Shown in pieces: positions 50,283 to 58,536 of a DNA stretch of 59,800 nt (position 1 is its first letter; each line of letters begins with the position of its first letter). Source of the stretch: Streptomyces sp. NRRL S-350 (GTDB lineage Bacteria; Actinomycetota; Actinomycetes; Streptomycetales; Streptomycetaceae). The notes below the pieces were generated by a model, which worked only from the letters and a program-made list of their open reading frames with translations, did not search any database and was not told the DNA's origin. Both the position numbers and the translations under genes were made by a program. The stretch spans positions 1 through 59,800 of the forward strand of contig NZ_JOHO01000042.1 of the NCBI RefSeq assembly GCF_000719705.1. Reading direction: 5' to 3'.

Positions 50283-52230
50283 CGCTCCACTTCCCCAAGC
50301 CCCGCCGGTCGGTGGTCCGGTGCCCGCGCCCGAAGAGGATCTCCGGCCGCAGCCGCCGGTCGGCCCGGCGGCGCCAGCGGGCCAGGAGCGCCTCGTTCGC
50401 GCGGACCTCGGGGTGGTCGGGTCCGAGGGCTCGGCGCAGTTGCGGCAGCACCTCGTGGAAGATGCGCAGGGCGGTGCGGACGTCCCCGTCCGCTCCGGTC
50501 CAGTGGGCGAGTCGAGCCCGGTTCACGAGGGTCACCTGGTCCTCCTCGCCCAGGATCCAGTCCAGGTCGTCGAGCAGTTGCCTGCACAGGGCGATCGCCG
50601 TCCGCGGGTCGCCGGCCTCGCCGGTCCAGTGGGCGTACTGGCTGCGCGCGAGGAGCGTCTCGCGGGCGTCCCGCCCGGCCACCCGGCTCAGATCGGGCAC
50701 CACGGCGGCGAACAGTCCGCGGGCGCCCTTGGGCGAACCGGACAGCCCGGTCCACTGGCCGAGCCTGGCGCGGCCGATCAAGGTGTGCAGGTCGTCGGCA
50801 CCGAGCAGCCAGTACAGGTCGGGGACGAGGGAGTCGAGGAGGCGGACGGCCTGCCGGGTCCGGCCGGCCCGGCCGCTCCACTGGGCCTGGTTGATGCGTC
50901 CGACCAGGGTGTCGCGGTCCTCCGCGCCGAGGACCCGGTGCAGGTCCGTCACCAGGAGGTCGGTGAGCTGTGCGGCGGATCCGGTGTCGCCGGAGACCCC
51001 GATCCAGTGGGCGAGTCGGCCTCGGCCCAGCAGGGTCTCGCGGTCGTCCGGCCCGAGGGCACGGGTCAGGTCGGTGACCACCTCGCCGGTGAGCCGGACC
51101 GCCTCCCCGGGTTGCCCGGCTTCCCCGGTCCAGTGGGCGAGTTGGGCACGGCCGACGAGGGTCACCCGGTTGTCGGCACCGAGCACCCGGGTCAGCGCGC
51201 CCACTGCCGCCGTGGACAGGTCGAGTGCCTCGCGGACCTGCCCGGCGGCACCCAGCCACTGGGCGTACTCGATCCTTCCGGCCAGGGTGTCCGGGTCGTC
51301 CGAGCCCAGGACCTGCGTCATCCGGTCGAGGACGGTGCCCAACTCCGATGCGGCGGAGCGCGCGTGGCCGCCCCGGCCGAGTTGCCGTCCGGCCTCCACG
51401 AGGGCGTGGAAGCGCTCCCGTTCCGTGGCCGGCCCTTGATCGGTGCGGGCGGGTTCCTCGCGCCCCACCCGGGTGGGGCGCCTGGTCCGTGGGCGGCTCA
51501 GGATCAGGTAGGCGGCGGTGTCGGTACCGCACTGCTCGGGCTCCGGCCACCCCCGCGAGCGCAGCGCCAGCCGCAGGTGGGGGAAGAGCACCCCCAGGGA
51601 CACGCCCTCGGGGCCGGCGCCTTCGACGCCGTTGCGCAGCGCGCGCAGGAGTTCGCCGGTGAAGGCGGTGTGCCGTTTGCCCTCCTCGAAGTGGGAGGGC
51701 GAGTTGGGCGGCGACGAGACCAGCGTGTACGCGCCGGCGATCTCCAGTTGTTCGGCCACGGGTGGGGGGCTCCCGGACAGTCCGCCCGCGACCGCACGGC
51801 CGGAGAAGCAGCAGTCGAGGATGAGCACCCGGACGCGCGCCGGACTCGCCTGGAAGGCCTCCCGGATGACGTCGAGCGGGCAGGCCGTCAGGGACGGCAT
51901 GCTCAGGTCGGTCTCGGTGAGGGCGAGGTAGAGCTCCCCCTTCTTGGAGCCGATCAGGCCGTGGCCGGAGTAGTAGACGAGGAGCACGTCCTCGGCGGCT
52001 GCGGCCGCCTTCAGCAGCGGCAGCCCCAAGTCCCTGGGCTGTCGCGGGTCCAGGACGGTCATGCTGCGCTCGGGGGCGAACGCGCCCGGTTGTCCGTCGA
52101 TCAGGACGTCGCGGAAGTCGTGCACGTTGTTCTCGATCGACGGTACGTCTGCGGGGCCGTCCTGGTGCGAGTAGCGGGCGGTACCGATCAGAACGGCCCA
52201 CGAGCGCGAGGCGTCTGGAAGCCGGTACAC
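50275..52230 (-). CDS. Caspase-like peptidase with TPR-like repeat array
   Basis: 651 aa from GTG 52230. Residues 8-245 are a caspase/metacaspase (C14) p20-type domain: RSWAVLIGTARYSHQD, catalytic His90 in LLVYYSGHGLIG and Cys141 in ILDCCFSGRA; both residues of the dyad are present, so it should be active. A linker of about 45 residues follows. Then come seven 42-residue repeats plus a partial one (about 300-615) with the pattern RxLGxDDxxTLxxRxxLAHWTGExGDxxxAxxL. These are TPR-like and probably recognise a partner or self-assemble. Stop and start overlap with the kinase gene downstream; the EACC1 gene upstream ends 2 bases before this start. The natural substrate is unknown. Confidence 0.93.
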   Translation of the reverse strand: MYRLPDASRSWAVLIGTARYSHQDGPADVPSIENNVHDFRDVLIDGQPGAFAPERSMTVLDPRQPRDLGLPLLKAAAAAEDVLLVYYSGHGLIGSKKGELYLALTETDLSMPSLTACPLDVIREAFQASPARVRVLILDCCFSGRAVAGGLSGSPPPVAEQLEIAGAYTLVSSPPNSPSHFEEGKRHTAFTGELLRALRNGVEGAGPEGVSLGVLFPHLRLALRSRGWPEPEQCGTDTAAYLILSRPRTRRPTRVGREEPARTDQGPATERERFHALVEAGRQLGRGGHARSAASELGTVLDRMTQVLGSDDPDTLAGRIEYAQWLGAAGQVREALDLSTAAVGALTRVLGADNRVTLVGRAQLAHWTGEAGQPGEAVRLTGEVVTDLTRALGPDDRETLLGRGRLAHWIGVSGDTGSAAQLTDLLVTDLHRVLGAEDRDTLVGRINQAQWSGRAGRTRQAVRLLDSLVPDLYWLLGADDLHTLIGRARLGQWTGLSGSPKGARGLFAAVVPDLSRVAGRDARETLLARSQYAHWTGEAGDPRTAIALCRQLLDDLDWILGEEDQVTLVNRARLAHWTGADGDVRTALRIFHEVLPQLRRALGPDHPEVRANEALLARWRRRADRRLRPEILFGRGHRTTDRRGLGKWSDG

Positions 52231-52232
52231 GG

Positions 52233-52607
52233 TCAGTCCGCGACGCCGTCGGTCCGGGGGTCGGTGTGCAGGGCGGCCCTGAGCACCGTCTCCACATCGG
52301 ATCGCGCGACGTTCTCGGCGGTCACCTCGGTACGGGTGCCGTCCGGCTTCACGGTCTTGAGCCTGACCGTGCTGGTGCGGGGCTGGCTCAGGTACACCTT
52401 CAGCGAGGCGGCGAGCGTGGTGAGTGCGCCTCCTGCTCCCAGCGCCACGACGAGGGTGTCGGACCAGGATCCGAGTTCACCCTGGTGGGGAGTCGTCGCC
52501 GTGACGCGGACCCGGCCGCGGAGCACCGGTTCGTCGGCCAGCCAGTCGCGCAGGTCGAGGACGGCGTCGGGACCGCCCGCTTCCACCGCGAGCCAGGATT
52601 CCACCAC
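52233..52607 (-). CDS. EACC1-like effector-associated small protein
   Basis: 124 aa from GTG 52607 (VVESWLAVEAGG), RBS gggga 6 bases upstream; the frame opens to 52691 but without an RBS. The pattern is DLRDWLADEPVLRGRVRVTA, a Gly-rich hydrophobic segment LVVALGAGGALTTLAASLKV, then a basic strand STVRLKTVKPDGTRTEVTAE. This matches what I know of effector-associated constant component 1, a small protein typically encoded directly before caspase or other effectors in bacterial conflict operons. Its proposed role is an effector partner or scaffold. The 2-base gap to the caspase start means strict co-translation. Confidence 0.75.
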   Translation of the reverse strand: MVESWLAVEAGGPDAVLDLRDWLADEPVLRGRVRVTATTPHQGELGSWSDTLVVALGAGGALTTLAASLKVYLSQPRTSTVRLKTVKPDGTRTEVTAENVARSDVETVLRAALHTDPRTDGVAD

Positions 52608-52814
52608 AGTGATTCCCCCTCGGGATCGAACCGACTCAGGCGCTCGGTATCCGATAGGACGACGGCGCGACGTGACCTGTTCCCCGTGCACTCAAAATGT
52701 TATGACCGTACGTCAGGTCCGTGCTGCCGGGAAGATCTACTTCCCGGTCCGGAGTCCGCCCACCAGGGCGACGCCGGCCGCCACGGCCGTCATGTGGCAG
52801 GCCGCCGGCCAGGG

Positions 52815-55145
52815 CTACCTCCCTCGTCGCCACCTCCTGCTCCGGGACTGCTCCTGCCAGTACCCGAGCGCCTGCCGGGTGGCCGCGAGGTCGGGATGGT
52901 CCGGGCGGAGGACGCGCAGTTGCTCGTTCAGCAGGTCGGAGAGCAGGGCCACTGCGCCGCGAGGGTCGCCGGACTGGCCGCGCCGGCGGGCGAGGGCGGC
53001 GCGGGTGCGGAAGATCGCGGACCGGTCGCTGTCGGTGGCCACCGCGTACGGGTTGGACCTCGTGTCCCGCGCACCCTGGGCGATCTCCCGCGATTCCAGG
53101 CGGAGTTGGTCGTCGAGCAGGTCGGTCAGGACGGTCACGGCCCCTCGCGCGTCGCCCGACTCGCCCAGCCAGTGGCCGAAGCGGAACCGGGTGTCGAAGG
53201 TGCCCGGGTCCTCCCGCCCGCGCATGCGGAACTGCTCGTCGACGAGCCCGCGGTACGCGACCACCGCCCCGGCCGCGTCGCCCGCCTTTCCCCGCCACTC
53301 GGCGGCGTCGCGGCGCAGCGTGAAGTCGGGCGGGCCCGACCGTCCGCCGACGGCCGCGAGGTAGCCGTCATCGGCGAGCAGGTCGCGGTAGACGCGTGCG
53401 ACGCCCGGCACGTCGCCGGCCTGTTCGAGCCAGTGGGCCAGGCGGTAGCGCAGCTCGGTGACCTCCTCGACCAGGCGGATCCGCTGGGCCGGGTACAGTT
53501 CGTACTCCGGTGCCAGCAGCGCCAGTTGGTCGTCGATCATCCGACGGTACCCGGTGATCGCGGCGGTGGGGTCGCCGGACTCCGCCCGCAGCCTCGCGAT
53601 CCGGCCGCGCAGCTTCGTCACGGACTCGTGCCGGGCTCCCAGCCGGTCGGCCGTCGTCGGCAGCAGTGCTTCGAAGTAGTCCAGTGCGGCCTGCGGCCGG
53701 CCGTCGTCCGCCAGTGTGTCGCCCACCCGGAACACGAGGCCGTGCAGTTCCCGACCGGTACTCCACCCGTACCGGACCCCGGGCTCGCCGGAGCCCAGCA
53801 TCAGGGCCGGGTCGTTGCGGGTCAGCGCCTCGACGTTGGACCGCAGCACGTCCGGAGGGAAATCGAGGGCGCGCGAACGCAGGTGCGGGGCCTGCTCCCG
53901 CGGGGGAACCAGGAAGAACGCCATCGAGTTCGCCTCGTCCGCCGACTTCCTGGACGCGACGAGGAGTAGGTCGGCGGCCACGCCGACCGGCTCTGCGGCC
54001 CGACTCGCGGGCACGCCCTCCCGGACGGCTCGCTGCACCATCGGGTGGACGCGCACCGACCGGTGCGGGTCCGCCGGGTCGTAGTCGAGCAGGCTCCACC
54101 GGTGCAGCAGCGCGAGCGTCCGGGCGGCGCGCCCGTCCGGCTCCACATCGTCGGCCGGGCGGTCGATCCGCTGCTGGTCCAGGTACCCGACCGCCGCGGT
54201 CAGCACCGCGGCCGGGATGCCGTCGGAAGCCAGCGGCGCTACCAGCTCCATCAGCCTCCGCGCCGTCCCGACCGGTGCCAGGGCGTCGGCGCGCTCCAGC
54301 GCGAGGTCCCAGGCGTACGGCAGCGGCAGGCTCTGCCCGTCCGGCAGTCCACCCGGATCCGGCACGAGGTCGGCCAGCCGTCGACCGGCGTCGCTCAGCA
54401 GGCGGAGGTAGTCGGCGCAGCTCAGACCGGTACCGCCCAGGTAGGCGGCCGCCTGCGCGAGCGCGAGCGGCAGGTGCCCCAGCTCGCGGGCGAGGGCCTC
54501 CAGTCGCTCGGGCGGCTCGAACCGGCCGGACGCGGCGAGCACCGCCGTGAGGTAGCCGAAAGCCTCGGCGGAGCTGAACGACGGCACGGTGACCACCTGT
54601 CGGCCAAGCCCCTCACGGGCCAGATCCCGGCGCCAGGTGGTGACCAGGGTCCGCCCCGCGGGCTGGTCCGGCGGCCAGAGGCCGCGCAGGTCGTCCGGGT
54701 CGACCAGACCGTCCAGGACGATCAGCCGGCGAACCGTCTCCCCGGCCCCGCCCGGGCGCAGCCAGGCCAGGAACTCCCGCGCGCCCTGCTCCGGATCGGC
54801 CGGCTCGCTCCCGGTGATCTCGGCGATGGCCCGGGCGTAGGCGGCCAGGATCGCCGCACGGCTGCCGGCGGTGACCCAGACCAGCAGGTCGAGTTCCCCG
54901 GCCTGCCAGGCGGTGCGGGCCTCGTGCACTGCCAGCTGGGTCTTGCCGACCCCGGCGGAACCGACCAGGATCCGGCAGCGCGCAGGAGTGCCGGGAGTAT
55001 CGAGAACGGCCCGGCGTTGGAAGCAGTGCGCGGTGTTCGGGACCGCCCCGACCTGGTGCGGCCAGGCGGCCGGGGCACGTCGGCCGGCGTAGTAGGCCAC
55101 CTGGTCGGCGTGGCCGACGGCGAAACTGTGGTTGCTCGCCCGCAC
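52815..55145 (-). CDS. STAND NTPase: NB-ARC with TPR-like repeats
   Basis: 776 aa from GTG 55145. The reading frame stays open upstream through QTSPPPFSG, so an earlier non-standard start is possible. Residues 1-45: short N-terminal segment SNHSFAVGHADQVAYYAG plus the linker AWPHQVGAVPNTAHCFQRR. NB-ARC domain: Walker A GSAGVGKT (62-69), Walker B LIVLDG (141-146), TLVTTW sensor strand and GHLPLAL (223-229). A winged-helix/MHD-like region has VRVHPMVQRAVRE. Residues 450-776 are TPR-like repeats with RxRxxHWxxxSGDxxGAxxxLTDLLDxQL, resembling the repeats of the caspase. STAND proteins switch from ADP to ATP forms and oligomerise on sensing a trigger, recruiting effectors. Confidence 0.92.
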   Translation of the reverse strand: MRASNHSFAVGHADQVAYYAGRRAPAAWPHQVGAVPNTAHCFQRRAVLDTPGTPARCRILVGSAGVGKTQLAVHEARTAWQAGELDLLVWVTAGSRAAILAAYARAIAEITGSEPADPEQGAREFLAWLRPGGAGETVRRLIVLDGLVDPDDLRGLWPPDQPAGRTLVTTWRRDLAREGLGRQVVTVPSFSSAEAFGYLTAVLAASGRFEPPERLEALARELGHLPLALAQAAAYLGGTGLSCADYLRLLSDAGRRLADLVPDPGGLPDGQSLPLPYAWDLALERADALAPVGTARRLMELVAPLASDGIPAAVLTAAVGYLDQQRIDRPADDVEPDGRAARTLALLHRWSLLDYDPADPHRSVRVHPMVQRAVREGVPASRAAEPVGVAADLLLVASRKSADEANSMAFFLVPPREQAPHLRSRALDFPPDVLRSNVEALTRNDPALMLGSGEPGVRYGWSTGRELHGLVFRVGDTLADDGRPQAALDYFEALLPTTADRLGARHESVTKLRGRIARLRAESGDPTAAITGYRRMIDDQLALLAPEYELYPAQRIRLVEEVTELRYRLAHWLEQAGDVPGVARVYRDLLADDGYLAAVGGRSGPPDFTLRRDAAEWRGKAGDAAGAVVAYRGLVDEQFRMRGREDPGTFDTRFRFGHWLGESGDARGAVTVLTDLLDDQLRLESREIAQGARDTRSNPYAVATDSDRSAIFRTRAALARRRGQSGDPRGAVALLSDLLNEQLRVLRPDHPDLAATRQALGYWQEQSRSRRWRRGR

Positions 55146-55198
55146 CCCGGAGAAAGGCGGCGGCGAGGTTTGTGACGGGCCTTGCGCGGCCGGTCCGT

Positions 55199-55675
55199 TC
55201 AGCCCTTGGACGGATCCGGCACCTGAGGGTGGCCGATCTGCACGCCCCCGTGGATCACACCGGCGGCGACCGAACCTTCCTGGGCGCTGATGTGCACGTT
55301 TCCGCCGACCGCCATCCCGCCGTCCCCGGCCGACACCTGGGCCTGGGCCGCGCTCTCAGCCAGCAGCTCGCGCAGCGCCTCGCCGGCGCGCTCGCGCTCG
55401 CCCTCCGGCAGGTCCTCCAGGAACGCCTCGAACCGGGCCTGCCAGGAGGCCTCCTGGCGGATCCGGAGCCGCTCCAGCTGCCCGCCCTCGGCCGCCGCGA
55501 GCTCGGCGGCGGTACGGGCCAGCCGCTCCAGCTCGGCACTCTCCCGCTGGGCGTTCCCCCGCCCGAACCAGGCGGCCACCCGGCCTCGGAACCCCTCCCA
55601 GGCCTCGGTCCCGGCCGCGGTCATCACCGCCGTCCCGCCGGACATGGCCAGCGCGCTCAGCACCTCGGGCAGCAT
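55199..55675 (-). CDS. STAND-linked small protein with VQIG-type tail
   Basis: 158 aa from ATG 55675 (MLPEVLSALAMSGGTAVMTA). N-terminal hydrophobic helix, then a charged coiled-coil-like region (AQRESAELERLARTAAELAA, RFEAFLEDLPEGERERAGEA). The C-terminus is Gly/Val-rich, low-charge beta (GGNVHISAQEGSVAAGVIHG, then GVQIGHP). That tail resembles the short amyloid-like signalling motifs found in bacterial NLR gene pairs; it contains VQIG, which fits the core of RHIM motifs ([IV]-Q-[IVL]-G). It lies 53 bases upstream of the STAND gene. An adaptor or effector role is inference. Confidence 0.8.
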   Translation of the reverse strand: MLPEVLSALAMSGGTAVMTAAGTEAWEGFRGRVAAWFGRGNAQRESAELERLARTAAELAAAEGGQLERLRIRQEASWQARFEAFLEDLPEGERERAGEALRELLAESAAQAQVSAGDGGMAVGGNVHISAQEGSVAAGVIHGGVQIGHPQVPDPSKG

Positions 55676-55934
55676 GCGCAATCCCCCTTGTCGACAACCG
55701 TGACCCCGACCGTACCGCGAGCCGGGCACCGTGCCCAGGCGGATTTTCACGCAGACGTGCCTGCGGGTGAAGGAGCGTGACCGGCCGTCAGCCGCTGCGG
55801 GACGAGTCGTCACCCTGAAGGCGACATGCCGCACCGTCGCGCACGGCCGGGCTCCGACGGAGCGGCGCCGGGTTCGAGGCCTTCGGGCTGTCGGGCGGCC
55901 CGTCGCGCACCCTGCCCGCCTCGCGGCGCGGGTT

Positions 55935-56030
55935 GTCAGCGGCGGGGCAGCAGGCCTCGGGGCCGGGGCGTCAGCGGCGGGGCAGCAGGCCTCGGGGGCC
56001 GGGGCGTCAGCGGCGGGGCAGGAGGCCTCG
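55935..56030 (+). repeat. 35-36-bp tandem repeat derived from DinB gene end
   Basis: Units at 55935, 55970 and 56006 (gtcagcggcggggcagcaggcctcg...). The third unit contains the stop and last codons of the DinB gene (RGLLPRR-stop), so the gene end has been copied downstream twice. The rest of the 331-bp gap 55676-56006 shows no gene; it must hold the promoter of the STAND-caspase operon. Confidence 0.85.
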
Positions 56031-56522
56031 TACGTAGGCCGCCTGGCCGACGTGCTGGAGGTCGTCGGCGATCACACTGATCAGACGCACCCCCAGGGTG
56101 ACCGGGGGCTGCCACGACTCGTCGACGATCTCCGCGAGGGACCGGTCGTCGAGGCCGCGCACGTAGCCGACGGTCCGTGCGTGGACGGCCTCGTGGTAGC
56201 CCACGAGGAGGTCCGCGGTGGCGGTGACCTTGGCGACCTGCGCAGGCCGGTGCCCGTAGCCGGTGGACGACGCGGCGAACGGCAGGGCGAACCGGCCCGC
56301 CCAGTCGTCGGCGGTCCACACCTGTTCCCGGTCGGCCGCGTCGGCGAGGTGGTCGTCCTGCACCCGGGTGAGGTGCCAGACCAGCCAGGCGATCGAGTTG
56401 GCGGAGTCCTGCACCCGGAACGCCAGCTGCTCGGGGGTCAGTCCGTCGACCACGTCGGCGACCGTGTCACGGATCCTGTCGAACGCGTCCACGAGAAGAT
56501 CGGCACTGGTCACACCGGCCAC
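56007..56522 (-). CDS. DinB-family protein
   Basis: 171 aa from GTG 56522, with gggagg 5-6 bases upstream; GTG 56513 (VTSADLLVDA) is the alternative. DinB four-helix bundle: RIRDTVADVVDGLTPEQLAF, NSIAWLVWHLTRVQDDHLAD (metal His in WHLTR), and RLISVIADDLQHVGQAAYVR (third His). Mycothiol-dependent enzyme family (TIGR03083-like), possibly thiol S-transferase or isomerase. It is upstream of the STAND operon on the same strand, but separated by the repeat. Confidence 0.9.
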   Translation of the reverse strand: MAGVTSADLLVDAFDRIRDTVADVVDGLTPEQLAFRVQDSANSIAWLVWHLTRVQDDHLADAADREQVWTADDWAGRFALPFAASSTGYGHRPAQVAKVTATADLLVGYHEAVHARTVGYVRGLDDRSLAEIVDESWQPPVTLGVRLISVIADDLQHVGQAAYVRGLLPRR

Positions 56523-56927
56523 AGTCGCCTCCCGGTCGAGTAACCCGCCCTACCGGCGGCGTGGCGGATCACGCGCCGCCCCGACGATTGTGTCCCGCCC
56601 GTGGAGCCCCGGCCACTTGGGCTCGACGCGCCGCCGCCCGGGCAGCCTCCGGGGCGGGGACGAGCCTCGGGGGGGGCGACGCTCGGGGGCGGGGGACGAT
56701 CTCCGTCCACAGCCCGGCGGTGTCGGTGCTGGCGCGGCTGCCCCGGCGAACCGATCATGGCCCTGGCCCGCGCGGAACCACCCCGAGCCGGAACGGCCGG
56801 CCGAAGCGCCACCCGGTGGCCCGCGGTGGAACATCCGTCCGCCCCACCGCGAGCCGTCCCACCACGGGCCGTCCCACCGCAGGCAGTCCCCCTGCCCCCG
56901 TGTCGTCCACACCAGAAAGGCCCCTCC
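56523..56927. other. Divergent intergenic region, no gene seen
   Basis: 405 bp between DinB and the L,D-transpeptidase. No credible gene. A 15-bp tandem repeat occupies 56843-56887; the RBS agaaagg of the transpeptidase follows. Confidence 0.5.
56843..56887 (+). repeat. 15-bp tandem repeat (cccaccgcgagccgt x3)
   Basis: Three units at 56843, 56858 and 56873 with 1-4 differences, 40 bases before the L,D-transpeptidase start. Confidence 0.85.
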
Positions 56928-57683
56928 ATGGCCGTCTCCCGGACACCTCGCGCCGACCGCCCTGGCGCGGCACTCCGCCGCGTGAGCGTGGCCCTCACGC
57001 TCGGTGTCGCCACCGCACTGACCGGCCCAGGCCTCGCCCCCCGGGCGTGGGCCAGCGACAGCCCGTTCCCCGTACCGGTGGCAGCCGGCCAGGCCAAGCA
57101 GGTGATCACGGTCGAGGCGGACGGCACCCGCGCCACCGTGACCCTGTGGGCTCGCCAGGACGGCGTCTGGCGGTCCCTCGACTCCACCACCGACGCGCGC
57201 ATCGGATCCGGCAGTGTGCACGACGGCCCCACCCGCGTCCAGGGGAGCGGGACCACACCGACCGGCACGTACACCCTCACCCAGGCCTTCGGCATCGCCC
57301 CGGACCCGGGCACGAAGATGCCCTACCACCACGTCACGACGCACGACTGGTGGGTCCAGGACCCCTCCTCCGCCTACTACAACCGCATGCGCACCGACAC
57401 CGAGGGAGGCTTCCACCTCACCGAACAGGGCCCCCTCGGCAGCGAGCACCTCGTCGACTACCCCGTCCAGTACGACAACGTCCTGGTCATCGACTTCAAC
57501 ACCTCCCCGGTGGTGAAGGGCCGCGGCGCCGGCATCTTCCTCCACGACCTCGGCCCCCAAGCCGGTGCGACCGGCGGCTGCGTCGCCGTCCCCGCCGCCT
57601 TCATGGCCCGGACGATGCAGTGGATCGACCCCGCCGACCACCCCGTCATCGCGATCGGTGAGGAGCCGTCCGGCCGACCATGA
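56928..57683 (+). CDS. Secreted L,D-transpeptidase (YkuD-type)
   Basis: 251 aa from ATG 56928 with RBS agaaagg. Signal peptide to about residue 42 (GLAPRAWASDSP). The YkuD-like domain spans about 90-245: GSGTTPTGTYTLTQAFGIAP (typical entry), His206 in AGIFLHDLGP and nucleophile Cys218 in GATGGCVAVP. These catalytic residues define L,D-transpeptidases, which form 3-3 cross-links or attach proteins to peptidoglycan. It lacks the immunoglobulin-like domains of LdtMt2-type enzymes, and its order SGxTPTGxY...HDxG...GGCVAVP is that of the Streptomyces single-domain form. Confidence 0.93.
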   Translation: MAVSRTPRADRPGAALRRVSVALTLGVATALTGPGLAPRAWASDSPFPVPVAAGQAKQVITVEADGTRATVTLWARQDGVWRSLDSTTDARIGSGSVHDGPTRVQGSGTTPTGTYTLTQAFGIAPDPGTKMPYHHVTTHDWWVQDPSSAYYNRMRTDTEGGFHLTEQGPLGSEHLVDYPVQYDNVLVIDFNTSPVVKGRGAGIFLHDLGPQAGATGGCVAVPAAFMARTMQWIDPADHPVIAIGEEPSGRP

Positions 57684-57780
57684 GGTGCGCACTCCTGGCT
57701 CGGGATTGATCCCGGTGTCGCTCCGCCTTGCTGCCGCATCCAACGGGTGACCGGACGGCCGGCACCCAGAACCGGATAGT

Positions 57781-57830
57781 GGCTCGGGCGCAGGCTCGGG
57801 CGCAGGCTCGGGTGCAGGCTCGGGCTCAGG
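57781..57830 (+). repeat. 12-bp tandem repeat (caggctcgggcg)
   Basis: Four units (the first partial) ending at the stop codon of the 57826 gene. Confidence 0.85.
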
Positions 57831-58332
57831 CCGGCGAGAACTGGGCGACGTACTCGGCGAACGGCGGGATGCCGACTTCTTCGCGGCGCTCGTCCATACG
57901 CTCGGGGTCCTCGCAGGGCCACGGGATCGGCGAGCCCTCCTTCACTCCGGCGATCTGCGTGCCGTAGATCTGCTTCCGCCCTTCGTTCACAAGCGTGCGA
58001 TCACGCAGGAAGGCGAGATCGCGCGGGCTGGCAGTGCCGTCGGCCACCGCCTGCTCCATCAGCCGCAGTGCGCGCCGCTGGACGTCGAGCCGGCGGTCGG
58101 CGTGCTGCGCGATCAGCCACGCAGCCCGAGCCGCGTCCTCACCGACCAGTTCCGCGGTCGGCCACCCGTACGCGTCCATGATCTCGCTGAGACGATCAGC
58201 GTGCTGCGCCGTCAAACGCCGCCACGCCAACTGATCCACCGGGTCGTCGCTGTTCGCCCGGTGCGCGGCCTGGTGGCCTGCCGCAACCATGGCGGTCAGC
58301 TCCGCGGCCACCGCGGCAACGTCGAATGCCAT
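57826..58332 (-). CDS. DUF6624-like protein
   Basis: 168 aa from ATG 58332. An all-helical soluble protein: WRRLTAQHADRLSEIMDAYG, WPTAELVGEDAARAAWLIAQ, HADRRLDVQRRALRLMEQAV, ASPRDLAFLRDRTLVNEGRK and QIYGTQ. The GWPTAELVG and AWLIAQHAD signatures match the DUF6624 family found widely in actinomycetes and other bacteria; its role is unknown. The stop lies within a 12-bp repeat. Confidence 0.8.
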   Translation of the reverse strand: MAFDVAAVAAELTAMVAAGHQAAHRANSDDPVDQLAWRRLTAQHADRLSEIMDAYGWPTAELVGEDAARAAWLIAQHADRRLDVQRRALRLMEQAVADGTASPRDLAFLRDRTLVNEGRKQIYGTQIAGVKEGSPIPWPCEDPERMDERREEVGIPPFAEYVAQFSPA

Positions 58333-58536
58333 CCCGACTCCACGTCGGATCGAGGTTCTCGCTGGTCATCCGCCACCTTCGGTGAGCAAATCGCGACAAG
58401 ATCTCCTCCCGGAGGGCGGTGACAGGCAGCTCCGGATCTTGGGATACTTGATCCATCCGCGGAGCCAGCGCCGGATCGACGCAACGCTGACAGTTCCGTG
58501 GAAGGCGTCGGAAGACATCGGCGCGGCATGCCCGCG

